From positions 21,895 to 85,894 of IMG/VR virus record IMGVR_UViG_3300013104_000024: 64,000 nucleotides of DNA; one strand, given 5' to 3'. The position numbers and the translations under genes are program-made. Source of the DNA: a virus. The notes beneath the pieces are model-generated. The model saw nothing but the letters and a program-made list of their open reading frames with translations. It was not told the origin of the DNA and ran no database searches. The stretch's first letter is position 1. Every line of letters begins with the position of its first letter. Of this stretch, positions 16,906 to 25,946 are shown one piece after another.

Positions 16906-18522
16906 TCAGAACTTGGTCTGATAACCCGGCGGTACGTAGCCCGGCGGATACGACTGGTAGGTCTGCTGTTGCGGATAGCCTTGTTGTTGCTGCGGATACC
17001 CCGGCTGCTGATACACCGAGCGTTGCGTACCGTACTGCTGCGTGACGAAGGTCGGTTCATCGCGCTGCATCGGAGGATAGCCATACGGCACCATCCCCGG
17101 CGACGGATACGAACCCGGCGCACCCACAGCTGCCGCTGCCAGTGCCGGATTGCGCCGCATCAGCTCGTGGAAGTCAGCCCCACGTCCCGTATTGGGAATC
17201 GGGCCAGCAGGCGGTTGCTGAGCAGGCGGCATCGCTCCCGGAGGCATCATGCGCGGATCAGGCGCACCCGCGTAAGCATGCGGATAACCCGGTTGCGGAT
17301 ACGGTGCGCCGGGATACGCTGCACCCGGATAAGGCATCTGCGGCTGTTGCTGCGGTACATGAGCCGGCTGAGCCGTCGGCGGGATCGTCTTGGGCGGCAA
17401 CGAGAAACCAGCCGGAGCATGTTTCTCTTCCACCGGAGCCGATTCGCTGGCTGCCGGTGCTTGTTCTGCCGCTTGGCCGAGATAGGCCGGCGTCTTCACA
17501 TGCTCGACGATCGTGCGTGCTTCTGCTTCGACTGCTTTCTTCATCTCTGGCGTTTGCACTGCTGCCGTTTCCGGGAACGGAATCATCCGGATTTCCGCTT
17601 GCAGCGGAGCCAGATTGACGAAGTCGTCGACCCACTTGTCTTCCACCCGCATGATGATCCGTGCGGTTTCCGACAGCTTGTCGCCGAAGCGCTCGACCAG
17701 ATCGTTGATCGGCCCAGCCAGTCGTTCAGCCGAATGCATCACAGCGTCCAGCGACGGTGCGATGTTGCTGTTCGATGCAGCCGAATACGCATCGGCTTCG
17801 TCGATTCCCGGCACCATGTACTGGAACAGCTTGATGAAGGAGTCGCGATCGACTTGTCGCAGCGATACGCCATACGTTTCGTTGGGTACCGCCGGCAACT
17901 TGTCGTCTGCCTTCGCGTCTTTCTTCTTCGGCTGCTTCTTGCGTGCTTCCATCTCGGCTTCACGCTTCTCGCCGTCTTCGACCAGCTGCTTGTACAGCGG
18001 GAACGAAACGATGGCTGCACGATGGACCGACTTCCCGTGCAGCACGCCGCCTTTCTTCAGATACATCGACACGAACGCCTTCTGGTTTTGACCATCGGGC
18101 ATGGCCTTCCAGAGTGCATCGAACTTCTTGAGCATCGTCTCGTCCGCTTCCGGCACGAACGAGAGGAACTCGGACTGCTCCGGTGTGAGCGTCGCGTGCA
18201 TCTGCTGGGAAGCTGCGATCGTGAGCAGTTCGCTGGCCATGGCCATGAACGTCAGATGCAGCCGCTCCGTCAATGCCCGACGATACTCGGCGACTTGCTT
18301 CGATTCGCCCCGCGCCAGATGTTCGAACAGCGGATGGAAGATCGTCGTCGTGCCCGGCGGTTGCTTGAGTTGCTCGTCGAGCGGCAACACGGCAGGCAAG
18401 TTGTCGATGAACCACGGTTCCTTCGTATCGCCACGGATCTTCTTGATGAATCCTTCTTCATCCGTAACGAGATGGGCCGCTTTCAAGATCGACTTGTAAA
18501 GCGGGATGAGTTTCTTTGTCAT
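16906..18522 (-). CDS. Protein with long Pro/Tyr/Gln/Gly low-complexity tail
   Basis: 538 residues. Residues 1-340 are folded and mainly helical with a Lys-rich segment near 195-210 (RKKQPKKKDAKADDK). From about 375 to the end the chain is almost only Pro, Tyr, Gln, Gly and Ala, including repeats such as PGYPQQQQGYPQQQ. Such tails are typical of proteins that are disordered or self-associate. It is third in a likely operon behind the presumed non-virion RNAP subunit, in the place of phiKZ gp70. GAAAGGAAAG precedes the ATG. Function unknown. Confidence 0.8.
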   Translation of the reverse strand: MTKKLIPLYKSILKAAHLVTDEEGFIKKIRGDTKEPWFIDNLPAVLPLDEQLKQPPGTTTIFHPLFEHLARGESKQVAEYRRALTERLHLTFMAMASELLTIAASQQMHATLTPEQSEFLSFVPEADETMLKKFDALWKAMPDGQNQKAFVSMYLKKGGVLHGKSVHRAAIVSFPLYKQLVEDGEKREAEMEARKKQPKKKDAKADDKLPAVPNETYGVSLRQVDRDSFIKLFQYMVPGIDEADAYSAASNSNIAPSLDAVMHSAERLAGPINDLVERFGDKLSETARIIMRVEDKWVDDFVNLAPLQAEIRMIPFPETAAVQTPEMKKAVEAEARTIVEHVKTPAYLGQAAEQAPAASESAPVEEKHAPAGFSLPPKTIPPTAQPAHVPQQQPQMPYPGAAYPGAPYPQPGYPHAYAGAPDPRMMPPGAMPPAQQPPAGPIPNTGRGADFHELMRRNPALAAAAVGAPGSYPSPGMVPYGYPPMQRDEPTFVTQQYGTQRSVYQQPGYPQQQQGYPQQQTYQSYPPGYVPPGYQTKF

Positions 18523-18537
18523 GATTTCTTTCCTTTC

Positions 18538-20139
18538 TTAGAACGCCGAAGCATCAAACAACGGCGCACCACCCGTTTCGTGTTGATCCGGCGGCGCAAC
18601 TGCGTGCAGCAGATGGTTGAAGTCGTCCGCCACTTGCACGACGTGATTGTGGTCACGAGTCACCAGCGGAGTGAGCAGCGCATCAGCAAACGACGGCGTG
18701 ACGAACTGCTCGATCGGACGACCATCGAGCGAGATGTTCACCACGGTTTCGCCCGTCAGATCACAGATCACTTCGAGCATGAAGCGCACCTGATTGTCGA
18801 AGCACAGATCCTTCATGACTTCGAACCAGAAACGCTTCTCGAACGCGAACATCGCCGGCGAGAGATCCTGATCGCCGAAACCAGCGATGTTGACAATCGC
18901 CATGTCCGGCTGATAACCCGGACGACCCAAGAACGTCGTCGGATCGACGGCCGAATAGTTGCCCGAAACCGCCATCTCGTTATGCATCTTGAAATGCATC
19001 ACGGTCAGCGCCAGATCGGCCATGATACCCGGCACACACTGACTGATGATCGTCGCGGCCAGCGTCACGGGATCTCGACCATACCACTCGTTGGTTTCGC
19101 CCTGTGCATGCATGCCTTGGATCTTCTGCGTGCGGCCCGAGCAACGACCCAGTACACGACCTTGGATCGTCGGATCGAGCTTGAGCAGATCCCGATAGCG
19201 GAACGTGTTGCCGATCGGCTCGCCGCGCAGGTCTGCAATCATCCGCAGCACCTGATCGCCCGATACCAGACCATCGTTCGCATACTGCCGCGCATTCGTG
19301 AAGAAGTCACCGCCCGTCGTACCCGGATCGGTGCTGGTAGCGGATGCATTGCTCCAGTTTTCCACGACACGCGCCATGTACGACGCCGGAATCACATTGC
19401 CACGCAGCGACATCGCCGCCATCGTGCTGTTCGCGTTGCGCGCATCGAAGAGCTTGTTGCCCGCGCCGGGGATCTGGCCGTTCTCATCACGCAGTGCGTT
19501 CAGGTGACTGCGGCTCATCACCGCAAACAGATCCGTCGGCCGCATGCGCTCCAGATGGTCAGGCTGATACATCGACTGGAAGTTGTTGTCGGCGAGAATG
19601 TGCGCATTCTTGGCCACCGCCGCCACTTCCCGCATGCCTGCCGGACCATACTGCTGGCTGATTTGCAGATGGATGGTCGAGTTCACGAAGAACTGCATTT
19701 CGTTGTCGACGAGCAGCTGCTGCGCTTCGGTCGAAGTATAGCCCGACTGCGGCATCGCACCGACGTGGGTGGTATAGCCCGTCAGGATTTCTTGGAAGCG
19801 CGTACCGATGTGGCTTTCGTACTCGACCACCATCATGAAGCGACAGCGACGCTCACCCCAGCCTTGGGGAATGGCGATCTGGCCGCGCTGCATGTCGACG
19901 TTTGCCGACGGCTTCAGAAAGCTTTGGGCAATCCCGCTGAAGCTGGCCGGCGAATAGTGCTTCACACCTTGCAGCTGTTCGTTGAATTGCGAAAGAACAT
20001 GACCGTCGAAGTTAGTCGTATAGGGACGACTCCATTGCTGGTTATACTCGCCGGTCTCGTAAATCAGCAACTTTGTGATTTGGGCCTGAGGGGGAACACG
20101 CCCGAATCCGCGATTGCCTAGTGTGGTAAGCTCGTTCAT
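18538..20139 (-). CDS. Large conserved unknown protein in RNAP operon
   Basis: 533 residues, no membrane segments, ordinary composition with many Asn and Gln and a structural feel (long beta-rich stretches). Start and stop overlap the previous gene as TAATG. In gene order it corresponds to phiKZ gp69, for which I know no function. The codon use here is strongly biased: the opposite strand stays free of stop codons across this and the next gene, which points to high expression. A virion or RNAP-associated role are both possible. Confidence 0.78.
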   Translation of the reverse strand: MNELTTLGNRGFGRVPPQAQITKLLIYETGEYNQQWSRPYTTNFDGHVLSQFNEQLQGVKHYSPASFSGIAQSFLKPSANVDMQRGQIAIPQGWGERRCRFMMVVEYESHIGTRFQEILTGYTTHVGAMPQSGYTSTEAQQLLVDNEMQFFVNSTIHLQISQQYGPAGMREVAAVAKNAHILADNNFQSMYQPDHLERMRPTDLFAVMSRSHLNALRDENGQIPGAGNKLFDARNANSTMAAMSLRGNVIPASYMARVVENWSNASATSTDPGTTGGDFFTNARQYANDGLVSGDQVLRMIADLRGEPIGNTFRYRDLLKLDPTIQGRVLGRCSGRTQKIQGMHAQGETNEWYGRDPVTLAATIISQCVPGIMADLALTVMHFKMHNEMAVSGNYSAVDPTTFLGRPGYQPDMAIVNIAGFGDQDLSPAMFAFEKRFWFEVMKDLCFDNQVRFMLEVICDLTGETVVNISLDGRPIEQFVTPSFADALLTPLVTRDHNHVVQVADDFNHLLHAVAPPDQHETGGAPLFDASAF

Positions 20140-21704
20140 TACAGACTCCGATTTGCTACTGCAATTGAAAGTTCAGCGAATTGACTGCGGATGTCAGTGG
20201 GGAGAATGATCCGCCGACTCGCTGTATCTTTGTTGATCACTCGAACCTTGTCGTTGGGCAAGGTCATCAACCAACCAAACTGGTCGAACTGCTTGGTCAC
20301 GGCATCGACATTCAATACACTCGCGTTCTGAAGTCGACCCGATTCCTTTTGCTGTTTGCTGCTGGGGCGGTAGTGATAGGGATAGAAGACCGTCAGCTGT
20401 TCGCCAAGTTCCTTTCGGATCCTACCATGGCCGCCCATGCCGACTTCGGCGAATTCTGCATCCGACGTCTCAGCGATCGCACTTACCAGTCCTGCAACCA
20501 GATAGTGCTTGTTGTGCCAAAGCACGGCTTGAGTAACAGCCAGTGCTTGCACGAACAGATCCTTTTCGAGGTGATCCAACCCGTGCGGCTTAATCGCCGG
20601 GTCAAGCACCCACTGCATGATCGTTTTCTGAGGTTGTTGGATGCGGACATTCATCAGCACACGAGTGGTCTCCAATGCTTCGTTGACCAAACTCATGTCA
20701 ATCGTCGGGGAAATGGCACGAGCGATACGATAGGGGTCACGCGCACCTTGAACAATGATGCCGATCTCGCCTTCCGCCAGCTCTTGTCGGATCTTGTATC
20801 CTTCAAGCCGTGACAGCTTATTCTCGTCGCCGTCGATTTCCTTTCGATTGTTCTTCTCCCGAACGTGTCCGATGAAACTGGACTCACCCGGATTCAGCCG
20901 ATTGAGCGTATAGCTGTGGATCGACGAAACCAGATGCGATTCAGGATTGCTGTTCCGAATGTCGCCAGTGCAGACCCGACGAAAGACGATAACCCCAAGC
21001 AACCATTCAGGGAAGTCCTCACTTCCCACGCCAGCAAGAATCGCTGAGTGTGGTCGCTTCGATTTATCGGTCGGGATAAAAGCGTTCACATACCCGCGAA
21101 GCTTGACCATGGCTTCGCAGTACATCAGGTGCGTGCCGGACAACAACCGATACGCGTTGTACTCTTTCCAGTTCGTTCCCCAGATTTTGTGTTTTTCCGT
21201 ATAGGCGATGGTTTCACCCCAGACGGGAACGATGGTACGCAACGCCAAAGCCAATACGAGCAACTTGTGATAGTCGTCTCGCGTATAGGTCTTGAGTCGC
21301 GTATTGGAGAGATCATCGCTCTCCACGAATTTCTCGCCGATCTTCTCCGGAATCCGGATGCCGGACTTGAACTTGACCCAATGATCGAGGTCATCGATCG
21401 GATGCAAGTTGCAAAGCTCGATCAGGAGCGGGCCTAACATAGAAGTCAGGCTAGTCGTATTTTCCGTGTTTTCGAATGCATCTTTGATGCGGACATATAC
21501 GCTGAAGATCGCATCTTGGTGCGGTTTCTCCAGTTGCTCCCAATACTCGTTGATCTCGTCAAACAAACTCCCAGTGGTCGTAGACTCCTTTCCTTGTTGT
21601 TTCTTGAACGCTGCGTAGTTCCAGATGATCGTAATGCCATCATGGACCATCTGCGCATCAGACGAAGAACCGCCGCTCCCCATCCGATCAACGATAATTT
21701 TCAT
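20139..21704 (-). CDS. Probable fifth subunit of non-virion RNA polymerase (phiKZ gp68-like, by position)
   Basis: 521 residues, helical, without recognisable polymerase motifs. PhiKZ non-virion RNAP has four beta/beta' fragments plus gp68, a phage-specific subunit of about this size encoded two genes before the beta-C gene; the gene here has that place and length. This call rests on gene order and size, not on similarity I can demonstrate. GGAG lies nine bases before the ATG and a conserved early-type promoter lies about 50 bases upstream, so it heads its own operon. Confidence 0.5.
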   Translation of the reverse strand: MKIIVDRMGSGGSSSDAQMVHDGITIIWNYAAFKKQQGKESTTTGSLFDEINEYWEQLEKPHQDAIFSVYVRIKDAFENTENTTSLTSMLGPLLIELCNLHPIDDLDHWVKFKSGIRIPEKIGEKFVESDDLSNTRLKTYTRDDYHKLLVLALALRTIVPVWGETIAYTEKHKIWGTNWKEYNAYRLLSGTHLMYCEAMVKLRGYVNAFIPTDKSKRPHSAILAGVGSEDFPEWLLGVIVFRRVCTGDIRNSNPESHLVSSIHSYTLNRLNPGESSFIGHVREKNNRKEIDGDENKLSRLEGYKIRQELAEGEIGIIVQGARDPYRIARAISPTIDMSLVNEALETTRVLMNVRIQQPQKTIMQWVLDPAIKPHGLDHLEKDLFVQALAVTQAVLWHNKHYLVAGLVSAIAETSDAEFAEVGMGGHGRIRKELGEQLTVFYPYHYRPSSKQQKESGRLQNASVLNVDAVTKQFDQFGWLMTLPNDKVRVINKDTASRRIILPTDIRSQFAELSIAVANRSL

Positions 21705-21748
21705 TCAATTACTTCTCCTTACAAACGTAGTCCACTCCAACTACATGC

Positions 21749-21777
21749 AAGTGATATATTGCTGAATCTTTCTTGAA
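21749..21777 (-). promoter_or_regulatory. Early-type promoter
   Basis: Minus-strand sequence TTCAAGAAAGATTCAGC followed by AATATATCACTT, the closest copy in this window to the phiKZ early TATATTAC box. It lies 50 bases before the start of the presumed fifth RNAP subunit gene and directly after the terminator hairpin of the SSB-like gene. Confidence 0.68.
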
Positions 21778-21780
21778 TGT

Positions 21781-21800
21781 GGGAAGCCCGAAGGCTTCCC
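21781..21800 (-). terminator. Hairpin after SSB-like gene
   Basis: Perfect eight-pair stem GGGAAGCC/GGCTTCCC with CGAA loop, 27 bases after the stop of the SSB-like gene. No long U-run follows on the minus strand, so efficiency is uncertain. Confidence 0.65.
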
Positions 21801-21826
21801 TTTCCTACTTGGTTGCCGACGATTCC

Positions 21827-22582
21827 TTAGAAGGGAACGTCGTCGTCGTAGCCGTCGCTGTCCGGGGTGTCGTTGTTGCTGCCCGAACCCGAACGGCCGC
21901 CGCCGTCGTAATTGCCACCACCGCGATTGTTGCCGTAGCTACCACCGCCACCACCACGGTTACCACCGTTGTTGCCGCCTTCCTTCTTCTCGGGTTCCTT
22001 GTACGTGTCGATCGCCAGCGTCGGGATCGAATGCTTCAGGAACAGCAGGTTGGCTTTCGCGACCAGCACCGAAGTTTCCGCGTTGGTCATCGCTTCGCCG
22101 TTGCCGTTGTAGAACGCCGTGTACATCGTGTTGCCGAACGGGAACTTGATGCGCGGACGGTTCTTGTCCTTCGAGACGAGCGACATCCAGACTTCGCCGT
22201 CTTTCTTACCGACGTAGAGCGTACCCTGCACTTCGACATCTTTGGACTTTTCCCGGCCGAACCAGGAGTAGTCCTTGATTTCCATCCAGTGCTTGTGGTC
22301 GCCCGTGTCCGGGAAGTTGATCGCCATCTCCAACAGCACGAGGAACTTGCAGAAGTCCGTCGGTGGCATCTTGACGTCGATCTTGCCGTTGTTGTTGCGC
22401 TTGTCCGACTGATCGTCCGGATCGTTCGTCCAGAGGGTCAGGCGAGCTTGGTTACCGAAGTAACCCCAGTTCAACGATGCCCACTTTCCCTTTGCGGACG
22501 AAGGAGCCGACAGACCGACGCGACGGTCATCGAGGACATTCTTCGGACGTTGCGGAAAGGAGCGATTGTTGTCGTATGCCAT
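21827..22582 (-). CDS. Probable single-stranded DNA-binding protein
   Basis: 251 residues. Residues 30-190 look like a beta-rich OB-fold region with many aromatic residues (WASLNWGYFG, WMEIKDYSWFG, MYTAFYNG). A Gly/Asn/Arg-rich linker follows (about 200-235), and the chain ends in DGYDDDVPF, the acidic tip ending in PF that bacterial and phage SSBs use to recruit partner enzymes. It would coat single-stranded DNA during replication. The start MAYDNN at 22582 was chosen over a longer frame because the extra 27 residues look non-coding; the ribosome binding site is weak either way. Neighbours are a recombination nuclease and RNAP genes. Confidence 0.68.
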   Translation of the reverse strand: MAYDNNRSFPQRPKNVLDDRRVGLSAPSSAKGKWASLNWGYFGNQARLTLWTNDPDDQSDKRNNNGKIDVKMPPTDFCKFLVLLEMAINFPDTGDHKHWMEIKDYSWFGREKSKDVEVQGTLYVGKKDGEVWMSLVSKDKNRPRIKFPFGNTMYTAFYNGNGEAMTNAETSVLVAKANLLFLKHSIPTLAIDTYKEPEKKEGGNNGGNRGGGGGSYGNNRGGGNYDGGGRSGSGSNNDTPDSDGYDDDVPF

Positions 22583-22696
22583 GGTTTTTCTCGATTGAAG
22601 ATAATGTACGGACGCACTCAGAAAATGCTCCGGGTACGTAAATTCCCAGTGTTTCCCCGACAAACGCCTACAAATTCTAAAAATTTATGACGTTTT

Positions 22697-23560
22697 TTAG
22701 GGCACTAGCATCGCTTTCAGCTTTGCTTTGAAGTAGGGATTCTTGAGTTGCTCGATGCTATATCGCAACTTATCGATGGTTGTCAGACTGGTCCACTTGT
22801 ACTTTTCCGCTACCTCCATTAGCTCGCGTCTTTGTTCAATCGGGTATGGGTGAAACATCTCGTGGTCGCCAAAGATCTGTAAGAGATCTTCCCGGAACGG
22901 CATTCTGGTCAGATCTTTGCCTTGCAGATACTTGGTGTACCACTGTGCCTTTTCCTTGATCGCCCCGGTGTGCGACTCCAACAGCGTCAACTCACCGAAA
23001 TGCTTGGCACTGCACAAGTCCAAAGGAACGTGTGTCAGTATCATCGTCTTCACCGACACTGTGGGTTTCAGTGTCGTGTTAAAGACTCGCACCCGTGATT
23101 CAATCTTCAGGTGCGCCGGCGGTTGCTCGGCCAAGATCAGATGTTGAAGTGCATCCATCATGGTCTTGGTGTAGAGCTTTTGCTTCGCCGTCGTGTCCAT
23201 CCGAATTCGAGCATTCGGATACTTCTGCTGGAGATGGTTGTAGTTGCAGGCGTAGTACACCACCTTCACGTTGTACTCGTCTCCAATCATGGAGTCGATA
23301 CGATCCATCTCATGGCGAATCTCTTCGCCAACGGGCACACCCAACACTTGGTTCATGGCGTCCGCTTGCAAGGACCCTACCATGTTGCGGTAGAGCGTCT
23401 TCAAGTTGACCCAGAACTCCGTGTACTGCCGAATCGGTGGTGCATTCACCTTGATGTCAGGGTGGATGCCGAGCGCCGATTCAATAGCCAGCGAAGTGCC
23501 CACGGACAGCGGCAACTGTCCAATCGTTCGCTCCGACAAGTGCCGTTCACTTACGCTCAT
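22697..23560 (-). CDS. Unknown protein translationally coupled to SbcD-like nuclease
   Basis: 287 residues, soluble, mostly helical. The pattern near the N terminus (LPLSVGTSLAIES) and the central ILTHVPLDLCS and LLESHTGAIK stretches look like conserved motifs, and I believe similar proteins occur in unrelated large phages, but I cannot name the family. Its ATG overlaps the stop of the nuclease gene (ATGA), so the two are made together and may act together in DNA processing. Confidence 0.72.
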   Translation of the reverse strand: MSVSERHLSERTIGQLPLSVGTSLAIESALGIHPDIKVNAPPIRQYTEFWVNLKTLYRNMVGSLQADAMNQVLGVPVGEEIRHEMDRIDSMIGDEYNVKVVYYACNYNHLQQKYPNARIRMDTTAKQKLYTKTMMDALQHLILAEQPPAHLKIESRVRVFNTTLKPTVSVKTMILTHVPLDLCSAKHFGELTLLESHTGAIKEKAQWYTKYLQGKDLTRMPFREDLLQIFGDHEMFHPYPIEQRRELMEVAEKYKWTSLTTIDKLRYSIEQLKNPYFKAKLKAMLVP

Positions 23561-24687
23561 GACACCACCTTTTCAAGTTGTTCCCGAACCACATCGATAA
23601 GATCCGCCTCAATGTCAGGATGCAACATGATGCGATTCATCATCATCTCCACGATGTTATCGCGAGTGATCTGGATCGGTTTGTACTCGTCTTCGATTTC
23701 CGGCTCAGCAATGAGTTCTTCTTCACCGGTATCCCTGACAATCTTTTCCCACGTAATCAACGGCCACCGTCGAATCAACGTGTCGGTGCTGGCTAGGAGA
23801 GGATGGTCGCGATCAAGATCCAAACGAATGTGGGAGTAGGGCGGTAAAGTCTGCACCAACTCGTTAATCTCGACCAGCGTTTCCTCCAGCGAAGTCTCCT
23901 GACACTTGAGCGTAACGAACTTCTTCGCTCCAGTATTTTCGACAAAGTTTGCCTCCCACTCGCCACTGTTGTACAACGTGGCGCGGTAATGCCCCTTGGG
24001 CTCTTCTTGCCCATGAGACAGCCGATCAAATGACCCTTGCGCGATGATGCGTGCCAAGGTGCTGGAAGTGTGGACGTGCCCGATAAAGATCAGGTACTTG
24101 ACCATTTCCAGATAAGCATTCGAATCGTGTTTGTGGTCGCTTGCCAGATACGGAATCTGGTAATCAAAGCAACCATGCATGATCGCAAGATCAACCTGCT
24201 CCAATCCCCTTGCTGCCATCACTTCCTTAGCGATGCGCAGTGTCTTCTCAGGCGACTCCGTAGCCTCGTCCGGGATGTACAAGACATCCAACCCGAATTC
24301 CTCGATGTGCTCCACCGAAATCTTCGTAACCCATTTCAGATCCACCGCATGACCCATCACTTCGTTAATCAGCACAAAGCGATTCGATTGCAAGCGGTCA
24401 TGACGCGGTGTGCCTTCTAGCACCCGCAGCTTAATGCCGTACTTTGCGCACAAAGTCAGCAAATGGTAGATCCAAAGATCGATCTCGTAGACATCGTCAT
24501 CATTTAGCAAGAGCAAGTCATCGAAGACGTCTCCGGCCAGGAAAATGATGTCGAGTTGTGCAGTCGAGGCATCGTCCGCAACAGCAACCCTGAGATTCTT
24601 AATGATCTCAGAGGTGCTGTTGCGTTTATGCCCGAGATGAATGTCGGAGAGGACGGCCAGATTAATCTTCTTAACCTTCATGGCCAT
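23557..24687 (-). CDS. SbcD/Mre11-like metallophosphoesterase, DNA nuclease
   Basis: 376 residues. Ordered metal-binding motifs: DIHLGH (15-20), GDVFDD near 55, EGTPRHD near 97, an HG near 172 and GHVH near 204. This is the calcineurin-like fold of SbcD/Mre11. The usual GNHD is replaced by GTPRHD, a form I recall from other phage members. Such enzymes trim DNA ends with an ATPase partner (SbcC/Rad50); no such partner is in the window. The start at 24687 has GGAG seven bases upstream and avoids two earlier in-frame ATGs. It lies between a virion-like gene and a coupled unknown gene. Confidence 0.85.
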   Translation of the reverse strand: MAMKVKKINLAVLSDIHLGHKRNSTSEIIKNLRVAVADDASTAQLDIIFLAGDVFDDLLLLNDDDVYEIDLWIYHLLTLCAKYGIKLRVLEGTPRHDRLQSNRFVLINEVMGHAVDLKWVTKISVEHIEEFGLDVLYIPDEATESPEKTLRIAKEVMAARGLEQVDLAIMHGCFDYQIPYLASDHKHDSNAYLEMVKYLIFIGHVHTSSTLARIIAQGSFDRLSHGQEEPKGHYRATLYNSGEWEANFVENTGAKKFVTLKCQETSLEETLVEINELVQTLPPYSHIRLDLDRDHPLLASTDTLIRRWPLITWEKIVRDTGEEELIAEPEIEDEYKPIQITRDNIVEMMMNRIMLHPDIEADLIDVVREQLEKVVS

Positions 24688-24705
24688 GTAGCTCTCCATG
24701 AAGGA

Positions 24706-25341
24706 TTACAGCGGGTCGAAGCCAACGACTTCATCATTGCTGATGTTACCGTTGTTCTTCTGATCCTTTTCGTTCGAGATAGCCGGAACGAGCGGCTTGC
24801 GACCGTAGAACGCGAAGATCTTGTTCCACGCAGCCGCGTTCTTGAGCATCGTCTCCGGGTGATACATCCGGGTCAAACGCTCGCCGAGGTAGTCGATCAG
24901 GTACTGCTCGCCCTGCGATTTCGACATGTTGCTGATGTGCCCGGCGTTCACCACTGCGCCGTACACGGACGGACGGCCTTCAAGCTTTTCGGTCGGTTCC
25001 ATCATTTCCCGATCGAGCAGCGGCGGTACGGTGAAAAGCAGCGTACGCTTGCCTTCGACCAGACCGTAGACGTCGACTTCATGCAACATGCTCGTGGCCA
25101 CGTTCGTCCACGTACGCAGAGCAGTCCGGCGGGCTTCTTCGCCTTCGCCGAAGTACATCATCTTTTCTTCACCCGTGAAGACGTCCACGAATGCACGGAA
25201 GTAGAACTCGTCCAGTTCCACCCGAGCCGTCGGGTTGATGTCCTTCATCAGGTCTTCGACTTTGTCCAACTCGCTAGATAAGCGAGCCGAACGTTGCTGG
25301 ATGAACTGCTCCACCAGCGTTTGTCGCGTGGGTTGATTCAT
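24706..25341 (-). CDS. Unknown soluble protein
   Basis: 211 residues, start at 25341 set by GGAG upstream (a longer frame starts 24 bases earlier). Acidic and helical at the N terminus; a central beta-rich part (RTLLFTVPPLLDREMM) and an Asn-rich C-terminal tail. Ends 18 bases before the nuclease start. No family recognised; virion protein or replication accessory are both open. Confidence 0.72.
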   Translation of the reverse strand: MNQPTRQTLVEQFIQQRSARLSSELDKVEDLMKDINPTARVELDEFYFRAFVDVFTGEEKMMYFGEGEEARRTALRTWTNVATSMLHEVDVYGLVEGKRTLLFTVPPLLDREMMEPTEKLEGRPSVYGAVVNAGHISNMSKSQGEQYLIDYLGERLTRMYHPETMLKNAAAWNKIFAFYGRKPLVPAISNEKDQKNNGNISNDEVVGFDPL

Positions 25342-25400
25342 TGCTTTTTCTCCGGGTTTCTCCACTACAGCATGAACACACTGCGTGAAAAAACATCTGA

Positions 25401-25841
25401 TTAGAATGCCGAGCCGTTGTTGTTAAGCCGGGCAATTTTGCTGATGATGGAATTCTCAGCCGAGACGAGATAACCAAAGGAATACTGGGTACCTTGTTCC
25501 GTAACGGTTGCCGAGATCGTGATCTCGTAGACCGAGCCTTGCCATGTCGGACTAGTGGCCGGAGAAGTGACATTCACGGTTACGCCATCCGGATAGTAGC
25601 GCAACAGATACTTCTCCAAGGTTTGCCGCACATTCGTCACGAGTTTGACTGGATCACTGTTGAACTGCTGAACCAGTCCTTGCATGCTGCTGACGTTGCC
25701 AGCATACAGATTCGATTGATACGCATCCGATTCGAAGAAGTTAGACAGGATGCCATCTGCCTTTTCATTCAACGAATACGTCCAGCCGGTCGTGGAAAAC
25801 TTCGGCAACGGGATGATTCCATCGGTGTTAAGAGTCGACAT
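25401..25841 (-). CDS. Probable virion structural protein
   Basis: 146 residues. The layout, an N-terminal segment followed by a helix (DPVKLVTNVRQTLEKYLLRYYPDG) and then alternating beta strands with Thr and Ser (TVTEQGTQYSFGYLV), resembles small tail/baseplate proteins of myophages. I cannot assign it to a named family. It lies downstream of the poly-U terminator at 25.9 kb, so it must have its own promoter in the 50 bases before the ATG, where GATAATGC is the only suggestive sequence. Confidence 0.68.
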   Translation of the reverse strand: MSTLNTDGIIPLPKFSTTGWTYSLNEKADGILSNFFESDAYQSNLYAGNVSSMQGLVQQFNSDPVKLVTNVRQTLEKYLLRYYPDGVTVNVTSPATSPTWQGSVYEITISATVTEQGTQYSFGYLVSAENSIISKIARLNNNGSAF

Positions 25842-25889
25842 AAGTTACCTGTGAGTGTTCCTAGTACACAGCATTATCATCTTACGTCG

Positions 25890-25920
25890 ACAAAAAAAGA
25901 AGGGGAGCCGAAGCCCCCCT
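25890..25920 (-). terminator. Terminator with CTTCTTTTTTTGTC tail
   Basis: Stem GGGGAGC/GCCCCCC with CGAA loop (25902-25919), followed on the minus strand by CTTCTTTTTTTGTCGAC. It ends the transcript of the 203-residue gene. Confidence 0.85.
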
Positions 25921-25946
25921 GAAGGTCATACCACTTGCGCAATTCT

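Noticed and set aside
16876-20121. Plus-strand frame of about 1081 codons free of stops
   Set aside because: Runs antisense across two minus-strand genes and their junction. Product is Arg/His-rich without domain likeness, and lacks a ribosome binding site. Explained by codon bias in the real genes.
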